Positions 51,008 through 59,614 of a stretch of 64,000 bases of DNA are shown piece after piece (within the stretch, counting starts at the first letter, position 1; every line of letters starts with the position of its first letter). A program made the position numbers and the translations under genes. The DNA is from Rurimicrobium sp040387755. GTDB taxonomy: Bacteria; Bacteroidota; Bacteroidia; Chitinophagales; Chitinophagaceae. Under the pieces are notes generated by a model, which saw only the letters and a list, made by a program, of their open reading frames with translations, searched no databases and had not been told where the DNA came from. The stretch lies in NCBI GenBank assembly GCA_040387755.1, contig JAZKDB010000002.1, forward strand, positions 496,001 to 560,000. The letters are read 5' to 3'.

Positions 51008-51859
51008 CTAACTACTCATCACATCCCCGCCATTCACATGGATAAAATGGCCTGTGATATAAGAACTATCCTCCGCTGCCAGAAAAACAAATGCAGGCGC
51101 CACCTCTGATGGCTGACCCGCACGCTTCATTGGCGTACTGCTGCCAAATTCAGATACATGTTTAGCATCAAAACTGGAAGGTATTAAAGGTGTCCAGATA
51201 GGCCCCGGCGCTACCCCATTCACCCGGATGCCCTTTTCGGCCAATTGCATCGCCAGCGAGCGGGTAAAAGACACAATAGCACCCTTGGTACTGGCATAAT
51301 CTACCAGATGCTCACTGCCACGATAAGCCACTACCGACGAAGTATTAATAATGCTGTCCCCCTGCTTCATTGTTTTGAGCGCCTCCATTACCGTAAAAAA
51401 CAAAGGAAAAATATTCGTTTCGAAAGTCAGATGAATGTCCTCTGTCTCCAGATCACGCAAATGCTCTTTGGGATAATGCAATGCCGCATTATTGACCAGT
51501 ATATTTAATGTACCAAAAGTCTGAAGCGTATCCAGCACTATCCTTCTGCAAAAAGCCTCCTTCTTCAGGTCGCCCTTCAGCAAGAGGCACCTTTGTCCCT
51601 CCTCTTCCACCAGGCGTTTCGTTTCCAGTGCATCCTCCTTTTCATTCAGATAAGTTATCGCCACATCTGCACCCTCCCGGGCAAAATGCACCGCCACACT
51701 GCGTCCTATACCACTATCACCACCCGTTATCAGTGCCACCTTTTCACTCAGCTTTTCACTGCCCTTATAATCATCACGGATATACTCCGGCTGCGGACTC
51801 ATTGCAGACTCCTTGCCGGGTCGCTTTTGTGTTTGCGGGGGGAATGTCGTCTTTTTCAT
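51008..51859 (-). CDS. SDR-family oxidoreductase (general-stress dehydrogenase type)
   Basis: This 283-residue short-chain dehydrogenase has the NAD(P) motif ALITGGDSGIGRSVA (T-G-x3-G-x-G), NNAA in NILVNNAALHYP, and the catalytic Ser-Tyr-Lys in IINTSSVVAY...YASTKGAIV. The 45-residue N-terminal leader with PQPEYIRDDYKGSEKLSEKVA is the signature of the YhdF/YdaD/YghA group. The substrate is unknown. The ATG at 51859 was chosen over an upstream in-frame codon. Confidence 0.92.
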   Translation of the reverse strand: MKKTTFPPQTQKRPGKESAMSPQPEYIRDDYKGSEKLSEKVALITGGDSGIGRSVAVHFAREGADVAITYLNEKEDALETKRLVEEEGQRCLLLKGDLKKEAFCRRIVLDTLQTFGTLNILVNNAALHYPKEHLRDLETEDIHLTFETNIFPLFFTVMEALKTMKQGDSIINTSSVVAYRGSEHLVDYASTKGAIVSFTRSLAMQLAEKGIRVNGVAPGPIWTPLIPSSFDAKHVSEFGSSTPMKRAGQPSEVAPAFVFLAAEDSSYITGHFIHVNGGDVMSS

Positions 51860-52094
51860 TGCTGCTGTTTTTTGATAAGATGAGAACAGCAACAAAGATG
51901 GACAAAAAGCCTACCGAACGTTTATACGATTCAGCTTATCTGTTTCAAGATTTACAGCCGGCATCAGCAAAGAGACAAAGAACACTGATGATAATGATAT
52001 AATAAAACCAGAGAATACTGTAATAACCAAGGAACTTTTATAACTGAAATTTGTAATCAGGAATTTATTTATTCACCAATAAAATCTAATTGTT

Positions 52095-52397
52095 ATGAGA
52101 CCGAACAAACATCCCACCACCGAGTTTCCACAAAAAACATGGCTGGGCAAAGACGTTTATCTGAATGTGGGTCCCAGAGAAGGCATATTGAGAATTGTAT
52201 TAGGGCTCCTTATCGGAGGATTGGTTTTTTGGGTAGACGATTTGGTTTATATCATTATCATCACAGTCGTGTCATTTTACCTCTTCATTACAGGCGCAAT
52301 GCTCTTCTGCTTCATCAAATACTTTTGGCGTCATGTCATTCGTAATGTCAAAGACCCCTTGGTGAAAGACCCCGAAATACCCGTCAAAAAATTGTAA
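52095..52397 (+). CDS. DUF2892-type (YgaP-like) small membrane protein
   Basis: The 100-residue protein contains NVGPREGILRIVLGLLIGGL followed by a second membrane helix YIIIITVVSFYLFITGAML, the DUF2892 pattern of two tightly packed helices. A basic C-terminal tail faces the cytoplasm. The function is unknown. Confidence 0.82.
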   Translation: MRPNKHPTTEFPQKTWLGKDVYLNVGPREGILRIVLGLLIGGLVFWVDDLVYIIIITVVSFYLFITGAMLFCFIKYFWRHVIRNVKDPLVKDPEIPVKKL

Positions 52398-52738
52398 CCA
52401 GTAGTTTGCATATATAGGCTCTCTAAAAAAGAGTCATCCCCAGTCGCTTAGATACCACCCTTGTGAAAGAAGGGCAGTAAAAAGTTTGATCAAAGGATTG
52501 ACTATGAGCCAAGTTTCCCGACCAAAATCGTATAATTATGGAAATCAGGAAGGGAAAGGGTCCATACAAAAAGACCCCCATAGCCTGTCACCTCGCGTGC
52601 CGGGCTATTTTTTATGTAGACTTTGGTTTTGGAAAAGCTAAAGAACAGAAAGAGCAAAAAGAGGTCTTTATCCTTCACTAGAAAGATAGAGAAGTGGCAT
52701 GTTTTGGCACTCCATATTTTTTTACATTTGAGCAAAAT
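52398..52738. other. Non-coding stretch before the DUF559 gene
   Basis: No convincing gene is visible. It holds the promoter box at 52723-52730 and imperfect short repeats; an open frame on the minus strand crosses the repeats and looks spurious. Confidence 0.5.
52723..52730 (+). promoter_or_regulatory. Promoter -7 box upstream of the repeats and DUF559 gene
   Basis: TACATTTG matches TAnnTTTG exactly. It lies before both direct repeat copies, so they would form part of a leader of about 160 nt. Confidence 0.5.
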
Positions 52739-52864
52739 AATTCCCCTCCCCTGGAGGGGTGGCCAAAGGCCAGGGTGGCTATTCACCTAATTTGGAGCGA
52801 TACCCGAATAGCGGGGTGCTAATTCCCCTCCCCTGGAGGGGTGGCCGAAGGCCGGGGTGGTTAA
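52739..52864 (+). repeat. Two direct copies of a dispersed hairpin repeat
   Basis: Copies at 52739-52783 and 52821-52864, 82 bp apart, share AATTCCCCTCCCCTGGAGGG, then GTGGCC(A/G)AAGGCC(A/G)GGGTGG. Each can form two successive hairpins (CCCCTCC/GGAGGGG and GGCC/GGCC). An inverted copy follows the DUF559 gene. Confidence 0.92.
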
Positions 52865-52897
52865 TACCAGAATGCTTAAAAATGTAAATAGAACAAA

Positions 52898-53329
52898 ATG
52901 CCCAACATCAACGGTACAGAAATAAAGCTACACCCTGTTTTGGTGCTGCCTTACAATCCCGATCTCAAAGCAAGAACAAAAAAACTGCGACAAGCAGAGA
53001 ATTTGCCGGAAGTTTTGTTTTGGATGCAAGTAAACAAAAAGAAGTTCCATCAGATAGACTTCGACAGACAAAGAGTGATTGGAAATTATATTGTTGATTT
53101 CTATGTCAGGAAACTTGGATTAGTAATAGAAATAGATGGCTCCAGTCACCACTACAAGCAGGAGTATGATATCAAAAGAGAAGCTTACCTGATTTCTTTA
53201 GGACTGAGAGTTTATCGTATAAAGGTCCATGATGTAATGAAACGGATGGCTGATGTCCTTGTAGGTTTAGAAGAATATATTGTTTTGGAATACGGGATAA
53301 GAACTTCTGAGACTTTGGGAAAGAAATAA
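52898..53329 (+). CDS. DUF559-family endonuclease-like protein
   Basis: The 143-residue protein has the Vsr-like PD-(D/E)xK fold. A helical start (LPYNPDLKARTKKLRQAENLPEVLFW) is followed by HQIDFDRQRVIGNYIVDFYV with Asp67. The LGLVIEIDGSSHH strand follows with Glu78-x-Asp80, and the tail has the LGLRVYRIKVHDV strand. DUF559 proteins are predicted nucleases of unknown biological role. The gene lies between direct repeat copies (ending 52864) and an inverted copy (starting 53365), and the upstream promoter would transcribe the direct copies. It has no partner gene. Confidence 0.88.
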   Translation: MPNINGTEIKLHPVLVLPYNPDLKARTKKLRQAENLPEVLFWMQVNKKKFHQIDFDRQRVIGNYIVDFYVRKLGLVIEIDGSSHHYKQEYDIKREAYLISLGLRVYRIKVHDVMKRMADVLVGLEEYIVLEYGIRTSETLGKK

Positions 53330-53364
53330 GTATCATGACTTTCATGCATCCTTTTGCAGTGATG

Positions 53365-53405
53365 AACCACCCCGGTCTTCGACCACCCCTCCATAGGAGG
53401 GGAAT
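53365..53405 (-). repeat. Inverted copy of the dispersed hairpin repeat
   Basis: On the minus strand it reads ATTCCCCTCCTATGGAGGGG, then TGGTCGAAGACCGGGGTGGTT. It is the same element as at 52739-52864 with compensating changes in the second stem (GGTC/GACC instead of GGCC/GGCC). Confidence 0.9.
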
Positions 53406-53473
53406 GGGTTGAGAGATAAGCAAGGTATAGACGAAGAAGCAAAAGCAAAGACCGAAGCAAACACGTCACTGTC

Positions 53474-53521
53474 GAAGATGCCGAAAGCTTTCGGCGCGAA
53501 GATGCCGATTATTTCGGCGCG
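53474..53521 (+). repeat. 24-bp tandem duplication
   Basis: Two adjacent units begin GAAGATGCCGA and end TTTCGGCGC; they differ only in the central bases and each has CCGA/TCGG arms. Confidence 0.8.
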
Positions 53522-53529
53522 CGGAGGAG

Positions 53530-53635
53530 GAACGACGGTTGCCAGGCACGAAGCAAAGCAATCTCTGAATAACCAAGAATAAGATTGCTTTCCCGAATAC
53601 TTTCGGGAAAGGCAGTTCCTCGCAATGACGTAAGC
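53530..53635. repeat. Nested inverted repeat
   Basis: Outer arms AGGAACGACGGTTGCC and GGCAGTTCCTCG, middle arms AAGCAATCT and AGATTGCTT, and an inner perfect stem CTTTCCCGAA/TTCGGGAAAG (53588-53597, 53602-53611). The type resembles dispersed intergenic repeats common in Bacteroidota. Confidence 0.7.
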
Positions 53636-53823
53636 GTGTGGGGATTACCCTTGAGAATAAACAAGTCAAACGAAAACTCCTATAGAAAACACAATACCAC
53701 AAGGTCCCACCGGAGCGAAGACAACCCGAAGACTTGAAGAGTCCCAGTGCAGAGCCACGCAAAACATAATACCATCAATACTAAAAAAACATCAGTTCAC
53801 GTTTAAACAAAAAAATAGCAAAT

Positions 53824-54042
53824 ATGAAAACCACAATACTACTCTCTATCCTCGGCGCAGCAATATGTCTCAGCTCCTGCCACCACAAAGAATACACCTG
53901 TCATTGCGACGGTGGACTGCAGGGAGGCGCCAACATCACCATCAAAGAACCCTCCAAAAGCAAAGCCGAAAAAGCCTGTGACGACTACAACGCTGCCGAT
54001 GGAGGAGCCGCAGATGGCTACTTCAACTGCAAGCTAAACTAA
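53824..54042 (+). CDS. Small secreted lipoprotein
   Basis: This 72-residue protein has a lipoprotein signal (ILLSILGAAICLSSC, lipobox Cys near residue 19). The mature part of about 53 residues has four Cys (YTCHCDGG, KACDDYNAADGG, FNCKLN) that could form disulphides, and it is Gly/Ala/Asp-rich. The family is not recognised. Followed by a hairpin at 54068-54098. Confidence 0.75.
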   Translation: MKTTILLSILGAAICLSSCHHKEYTCHCDGGLQGGANITIKEPSKSKAEKACDDYNAADGGAADGYFNCKLN

Positions 54043-54067
54043 TAGAACACCCCACAAAAACACAACC

Positions 54068-54098
54068 TTCAAGCCGCTGCCTCACTCAGCGGCTTGAA
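54068..54098 (+). terminator. Hairpin after the small lipoprotein gene
   Basis: TTCAAGCCGCTG and CAGCGGCTTGAA form a perfect 12-bp stem with a 7-nt loop. The following tract is only weakly T-rich. Confidence 0.75.
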
Positions 54099-54164
54099 TA
54101 ATAAATTGCCCCCGGCAAAAACGCCCCCCATTCCATTACCTTTACAGCACTCAAAAACCCACAC

Positions 54165-55208
54165 ATGAAAACCAACCTCCTCCTCGCCCTCCTCTTTTGC
54201 CCACTCCTCCTCTTCAGCCAGCAGGCTCCTATCACTGTATATGTCCGAAATGGCACAAGCCCAGGCTACAACTACAATGCATTCGCCAGACGATTCCAGG
54301 AAGAAAGCTATCTGAACGTCCAGCTATTAAACACCGCATTGTATCATCAGCACCATATCCGCAAAGTAGAACTCTTTCATGCCCACGACTCCACACTATT
54401 CTACAGCGTCCAATTCGATAGCAGCGGCAGAATACTCGAAGAAAGAAAAAAAGCAAACTACTTCCTCATCAGCACACAGCGCCTCGCAGACACCATACAG
54501 CATATCGACACCCTTGTCCAAAACTATTACCGCCTCTCAAAGCTCTTCCGCTGCGACACACTCATCACACAATTCTTTCGCTACGTCCATGCCGACACCT
54601 CCATATCCTTCTCCCGCCAGTACAACAGCATCTGGTACAATGGCGAACTCGTCAACGAGCAAAACGAATACTATAACAAGCAATTCCTCAACAAAAAAAT
54701 CAAGCACAACCAAAGCCACAGCATCGTCTATGACATCGCTTATGGCAGCAAGCACAAAGCACAAGTCTATCTGCAGCGCCGACTGAAAACAAACTACGAC
54801 AGCAGCAAGATGTACAACTGCATCCGTGCCATTCAGGACATCAACTTTTATGCCTCTACCGACTCGGGCAAGAAAGACCTGGACAGGATACACCTCAAAA
54901 ACCACCCCTTCGCCAAAAAAGCAGGCAGCAAAGACCAGCGAAAATACCAGACCCAGGGAGCCGATTTCAACGAACCTATTTTCTTTTACGACAGTTATGG
55001 TTGCGGTTCCGGCAGGTACCGCGCTCAGCAAATCCTCGCCCGAACATCCTATGGCTATACCACCCGGCCCGACGGATTCTACGATACCTTTTTTACAGAC
55101 TATCACCCTGGCGAAGGCGATTATTTCCAGATAAGCAAGCAGACAGCCCAGCCCCAAGCCCCCGTACAACGCAGCCCCCTAATCTACTTCCGCTACACCC
55201 CCTTTTAA
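54165..55208 (+). CDS. Secreted protein of unknown function
   Basis: This is a 347-residue protein with a strong signal peptide (TNLLLALLFCPLLLFSQQ). The mature part is rich in Tyr, His, Gln and Ser, with no known motif and no T9SS tail; it is probably periplasmic or released. A one-mismatch promoter box TACCTTTA lies at 54137-54144. The coding strand is strikingly C-rich (many CTC, ATC, ACC and TAC codons) compared with the genes before 49.7 kb. The dispersed repeats begin right at its stop codon. Confidence 0.72.
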   Translation: MKTNLLLALLFCPLLLFSQQAPITVYVRNGTSPGYNYNAFARRFQEESYLNVQLLNTALYHQHHIRKVELFHAHDSTLFYSVQFDSSGRILEERKKANYFLISTQRLADTIQHIDTLVQNYYRLSKLFRCDTLITQFFRYVHADTSISFSRQYNSIWYNGELVNEQNEYYNKQFLNKKIKHNQSHSIVYDIAYGSKHKAQVYLQRRLKTNYDSSKMYNCIRAIQDINFYASTDSGKKDLDRIHLKNHPFAKKAGSKDQRKYQTQGADFNEPIFFYDSYGCGSGRYRAQQILARTSYGYTTRPDGFYDTFFTDYHPGEGDYFQISKQTAQPQAPVQRSPLIYFRYTPF

Positions 55209-55515
55209 TCCCCTCCAAGGAGGGGTGGTCGAAGACCGGGGTGGGTTCCCCTCCCTGTTTTATCCTGAGCCTGACGAAGGAAAGCACTACCCGAAAACCG
55301 CCCAATTCCCCTCCTTGAGTTTATCCTGAGCCTGACGAAGGAGAGGGGTGCCTGAAAGGCGGGGTGGTTATCCCCCACTTGCCCCAAGACCGGGGTGACA
55401 TTCCCCTCCTTGAGTTTATCCTGAGCCTGACGAAGGAGAGGGGTGCCTGAAAGGCGGGGTGGCATTCCCCTCCCTGTTTTATCCTGAGCCTGACGAAGGA
55501 GAACACTACCCGAAA
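55207..55515 (+). repeat. Cluster of nested dispersed repeats
   Basis: At least three copies of the CCCCTCC...GGAGGGGTGG element are present (55207-55246, 55305-55370, 55398-55464). In two of them the loop is occupied by a second repeat, TTATCCTGAGCCTGACGAAG, which occurs four times in this stretch (near 55259, 55320, 55417 and 55480). The first copy has a plain loop. Confidence 0.88.
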
Positions 55516-55612
55516 ACCCGGATAGCCCCACAAAAAAAAGCAGGAAAGCAAAAGAGAATCCCCCTTTACCTTCCTGCATAAACACAAAATAAAACATGGT
55601 ACCAAAGATTGC

Positions 55613-55897
55613 TTAACGCCTCTTCCTTGGTATTGTTTTCATTTCGCTATCCTTCACCCCTCTTTGCTTATCGTTATGCTCGCGCTGCCCTACACTATCT
55701 ATTGGCCTTGCCCTTTCGTTATACAACAATGCCCGCGTAGTATCCGGCCTCATACCCAGCTTTCTCATACTATCCGCCAGACGATTCTTCGGAGGCAATC
55801 GCCCCTGCTCATCCTGTCCATACAGATGAATACTGCTATGCACCAAAGCCATCGTACACAGACAACACAACAATAGATACACACCCGGCCTTTTCAT
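55613..55897 (-). CDS. Small secreted basic protein, doubtful
   Basis: The 94-residue frame has a signal-like start (PGVYLLLCCLCTMALVHSSIHLYGQ) and a charged mature part ending KTIPRKRR. It has no homologue I recognise. The signal peptide and separate position after the repeat cluster favour a real gene, but it may be a chance frame. Confidence 0.45.
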   Translation of the reverse strand: MKRPGVYLLLCCLCTMALVHSSIHLYGQDEQGRLPPKNRLADSMRKLGMRPDTTRALLYNERARPIDSVGQREHNDKQRGVKDSEMKTIPRKRR

Positions 55898-55903
55898 CGT
55901 CAT

Positions 55904-56515
55904 TTACTTTAGAGAGTTAAATACCCCTTCTTCTATTACAAATTTCGCATACAGAGCCCATCCCCGCATTACAAGATCACCACAAAAATTTATATAATTC
56001 AGCGCCCCTCCGGGCATAGATTTCTAGACAGAAGATATTTTTAGGGCGTGCCCCCGCCCCTCTCACCCTCAGCCGCACCAAGGGCCGGGTCAGGCTATCC
56101 GCTGCTATCTCCGCCCCCAAAAAAAAGGGGGACGGAGGATATTCGCTACTATCCTTCACGCTGTCCTCCCAAGAAAGTGTTTGGGCCGCAGAGGGAACCC
56201 AAACACTAAAGGCTTTTGTGTGCGGGATGTGCCACCCTCTAATGAATGACTGTGTGCGAAAAAGTATTACTTGCACGCCGTGCTTTGGGGGCACTCATCT
56301 ATTTGCTGCTATTGAGTACTGGTTCAGGCTGTCACTCATAGTCCTCGCTTCGCTGCGGGCTATCCGTTCCATCCTGTACCCACCGGCTTGTATCTTGCCG
56401 GGCTATGCTTATCATGCAAATCCACAATAACTATTCTGCAGGATGCCCATCCGTTCCGGCAGCGGGCAACCATTCGGAATATACTGAAGAGCGAGGATAT
56501 CAATTATTAGAGGTA
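55904..56515. repeat. Repeat-rich non-coding stretch
   Basis: This stretch holds the 16-bp box CACGCTGTCCTCCCAA (56157-56172), also found at 25991. It is followed by a perfect AGTGTTTGGG/CCCAAACACT hairpin (56176-56185, 56198-56207). Phrases such as CGCTTCGCTGCGGGCTATCC that recur between genes in this phylum are also present. Two open frames across it look spurious. Confidence 0.65.
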
Positions 56516-59500
56516 TTAACTACGCCCACCAGCACCCAAAATTCGTTTTAAAGTATCCTGCATAGCAATTCTAAAAGAATCGTCTTTTGAAATCATTCTG
56601 TAGAGTTCCAATTCATTTTTACGCTGCTTAGCCATTACATCATCAAAGATCTTTTTGAATGCGAGTTCCCTATTTTGGCTATCGGCATTATTAGCATAAC
56701 TATCCTTAAAGTCAGGATGAGCTTGCATGCTAGTAGCTAAATTCAAAAACTTAACTCTTTGCTCTTCTGGTGTTGCTTCCCAACCTTGAAACCACCTTTC
56801 ATTAAAACTTTGGATAATCATATCCAATTCATTTTCTTCTACGTCAACACCATGTGCCCCGCGTGGATTAGAATTCTGCGGATCTAACTCTGTTTCAGAA
56901 TCATCCAGTCCAATTGAGCTATTTAGCCTTACTCTCTCTAATCCGTATGTCGACAAATCAACAGAATTCAACAATTCATCAAGGCTATCTTGTGTAGGGT
57001 CAATGATAATTAATTTCGGTATCAGGAATTTTAAAAACCAAAACAACTTTTCCCAAGCCAAAACTTCATAAGACATTATTGATGCCATTTGCCCGTAAAT
57101 CTTAACAAAGTGCTTGGCCTTAATTTTAAAGTCAGCTTTCTGATTATCTTCAAGCTCAAGCGTATTGTTAAATCTGTCTGCCGCAACATCTATTATCGGA
57201 CTTAATTCCTGCCCGTTTACACCTCTGAAATATTTCTCAACAAAATCTTCCACCTCACTCCATTCATAAACTCCTGTTTCGTCTAAATGTGCTCTGAGTT
57301 CATGCAATACATTTATATCAGTGGCTCCACTAAGACTTGTTGCTGTGTAGAATGGGTCAAAAGACTTCTTAATATCCTCAGTTGAATTATAAAAATCAAG
57401 GATAAAAAGATCTTCAGTTCTTTTCCCTAATCTATCAGCCGAGCGATTCAATCTTGATAATGCCTGTACCGCTATTACACCCTGCAATTTCTTATCGACA
57501 TACATTGCTGACAACTTAGGTTGATCAAAACCTGTAAGGTATTTATTAGCGACTACCAGCATTCTGTATTCGTCCATATCAAAATATCTGGCAATCTTAT
57601 CGCTGATATATCCAGGATCGGTTGGTTTTGCGGTATCTAAATTCGAAGGAAAATCATTCATACTATCCTCCGTGTATTCTATTCCCTTTATCTTTTTCGA
57701 ACCTGAAAATGCGATTGCAATCCTAAATGGATTGCCTCTTTCTTCAAGGAGTTTTTTTAGCGCGAAATAATAGCGAATGGCGGATTCAATGCTTTGTGTA
57801 GCTACCATTGCTTTTGCCTTTCCTTTCATTTTTTTTGGATTGACCAAATGCTTGATGAAATGGTCTAACATTATTTCCGCTTTTGTTGCTATGGTTTGCT
57901 CCTCTCTTTCTACAAATGCTTTCAATTTTTTTTGAGCCTTTACCGTATCAAACAGCGGATTATCCTCTATTGATTTCTCAATCTCATAATAACTTTTATA
58001 AGTGGTGTAATTGGCCAATACATCAAGAATAAATCCTTCCTCAATTGCCTGCTTCATCGAATACAAATGGAAAGGTTTGAATTTTCCATCTTCCTTTAAT
58101 TCTCCGAAACGCTCGAGTGTATTATTCTTTGGCGTAGCTGTAAAAGCTAAGTAAGAAACATTACCACGCATCTTCCGCTTTTGTATGGCTAATAAAATCT
58201 TGTCCTGAGTATCATCTTCTGTTTCTTCTTCAGCATTTCCTCCCATTGCCTCATTCATCTTTCCAGCGGCGGTACCGCTTTGGCTGCTATGTGCTTCGTC
58301 TATGATTACTGCAAATCTTTTATCACTCAAATCAGCAATCCCATCAACTATAAAGGGGAATTTTTGAATGGTGGTAATAATTATTTTCTTTCCACTTTCA
58401 AGTGCTACTTTCAAATCGGCAGAAGAATAAGCCGGAGCAACAATGTTCTTTACTTCCGAAAATTCCTTGATGTTCTCCCGCAATTGCTTGTCCAATAATC
58501 GTCTGTCGGTTACCACTATTACAGAATCAAACAAAGGATTGGATATGCCTTTACTTCCTGGAATGGTGTCACTTTCAGGGCAGGTCTCTATTAATTGATA
58601 AGCAGCCCAGGTGATTGAATTTGATTTCCCTGAACCTGCCGAATGCTGTATCAGGTAAGTTTGTCCAACACCTTTTTTACCGGCATCTGCTACCAATCTT
58701 CTCACAACATCGAGTTGGTGATAGCGAGGAAAATAAAGGTTCCTTTTACTTAATGGTTCGGTATCCTTACCATCAAAACGAACAAAGTGCTGAATAATAT
58801 TGGCTACACTTTGTCGGGTTAAAATCTCTTCCCAGAGATAAGAAGTCTTATGACCAAATGAATTAGGAGGATTGCCTTTCCCGTGGTTATGACCGAGGTT
58901 AAAAGGCAAAAAGAAAGTACCTGCTCCAGCAAGTTTTGTAGTCATATATACCTCGTCTGTATCTACAACAAAATGTACGATACAACGACCAAAATTCAAT
59001 AAGGGTTGTGTAGTATCTCGTTTAAATTTATACTGGTTTTGACCGTGTACTTTGGCATTCTGCCCTGTCCAATGGTTCTTTAATTCCATTGTAGAAAATG
59101 GCAAACCATTTACAAACAAAACCATATCAATCTCCTCTCTGGGATTACTAATGGAATAGCGTAATTGACGGGTAACGCTAAACTGGTTACTTTCAAAATT
59201 CTTTCTGACTGTTTCGCTACTGCTGGCCAAAGGCAAAGGATACATCATTACAAAATGGGCATCATCAACATCCAATCCTTTACGGAATAGGCGGATGACT
59301 CCATACTTTTTTATCATCCGGTCAAGCCGTTCGAGTATCTTCAGCTTCCAATCACTTTGTTTTTGAAGCTTAGCCAGTTCATCCTTTTGAGTAGTTTGTA
59401 GAAAATCCCAAAACCTTACTTCATCTATTGCAAGCTGAGTATTAAAGTCATCCGGTAATCCTATATGATAACCATTTGAGGCTTTATAAATTGTTGGTCT

Positions 59501-59614
59501 TTCAGCAACATCAGCACCATCAATTACTTTCTCTTTCAGCTCTTCAGATGTAGAGCCGGTCAGGAAGTTTTCGATGGATGATTCTAAGGCTTGTTCGTTA
59601 GTTTGGCTGGGCAT
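56516..59614 (-). CDS. hsdR: Type I restriction enzyme endonuclease/translocase subunit HsdR
   Basis: This 1032-residue subunit cuts and pumps DNA in a type I restriction-modification complex. The N-terminal PD-(D/E)xK nuclease has EEIDMVLFVNG...FSTMELKNHWTG. The SF2 motor follows: Walker A with Lys330 in QHSAGSGKSNSITW, Walker B DEAH (439-442) in AVIIDEAHSSQSG, motif III AFTATPKNNTLERFG, and motif VI in AVQALSRLNRS. The C-terminal helical domain is complete. The start is the ATG at 59614, which overlaps the upstream gene by 17 bp; the earlier in-frame TTG is less likely. It is the last gene of the operon. Confidence 0.96.
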   Translation of the reverse strand: MPSQTNEQALESSIENFLTGSTSEELKEKVIDGADVAERPTIYKASNGYHIGLPDDFNTQLAIDEVRFWDFLQTTQKDELAKLQKQSDWKLKILERLDRMIKKYGVIRLFRKGLDVDDAHFVMMYPLPLASSSETVRKNFESNQFSVTRQLRYSISNPREEIDMVLFVNGLPFSTMELKNHWTGQNAKVHGQNQYKFKRDTTQPLLNFGRCIVHFVVDTDEVYMTTKLAGAGTFFLPFNLGHNHGKGNPPNSFGHKTSYLWEEILTRQSVANIIQHFVRFDGKDTEPLSKRNLYFPRYHQLDVVRRLVADAGKKGVGQTYLIQHSAGSGKSNSITWAAYQLIETCPESDTIPGSKGISNPLFDSVIVVTDRRLLDKQLRENIKEFSEVKNIVAPAYSSADLKVALESGKKIIITTIQKFPFIVDGIADLSDKRFAVIIDEAHSSQSGTAAGKMNEAMGGNAEEETEDDTQDKILLAIQKRKMRGNVSYLAFTATPKNNTLERFGELKEDGKFKPFHLYSMKQAIEEGFILDVLANYTTYKSYYEIEKSIEDNPLFDTVKAQKKLKAFVEREEQTIATKAEIMLDHFIKHLVNPKKMKGKAKAMVATQSIESAIRYYFALKKLLEERGNPFRIAIAFSGSKKIKGIEYTEDSMNDFPSNLDTAKPTDPGYISDKIARYFDMDEYRMLVVANKYLTGFDQPKLSAMYVDKKLQGVIAVQALSRLNRSADRLGKRTEDLFILDFYNSTEDIKKSFDPFYTATSLSGATDINVLHELRAHLDETGVYEWSEVEDFVEKYFRGVNGQELSPIIDVAADRFNNTLELEDNQKADFKIKAKHFVKIYGQMASIMSYEVLAWEKLFWFLKFLIPKLIIIDPTQDSLDELLNSVDLSTYGLERVRLNSSIGLDDSETELDPQNSNPRGAHGVDVEENELDMIIQSFNERWFQGWEATPEEQRVKFLNLATSMQAHPDFKDSYANNADSQNRELAFKKIFDDVMAKQRKNELELYRMISKDDSFRIAMQDTLKRILGAGGRS

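Noticed and set aside
52502..52786. A 94-codon minus-strand frame before the DUF559 gene
   Set aside because: It begins inside a dispersed hairpin repeat and its composition follows the repeat rather than a protein.
55205..55605. Several frames across the nested repeat cluster
   Set aside because: They are translations of repeated DNA in several frames with recurring identical peptides.
55977..56430. Frames in the non-coding stretch before hsdR
   Set aside because: They overlap hairpin repeats, lack starts with context and show no conserved pattern.
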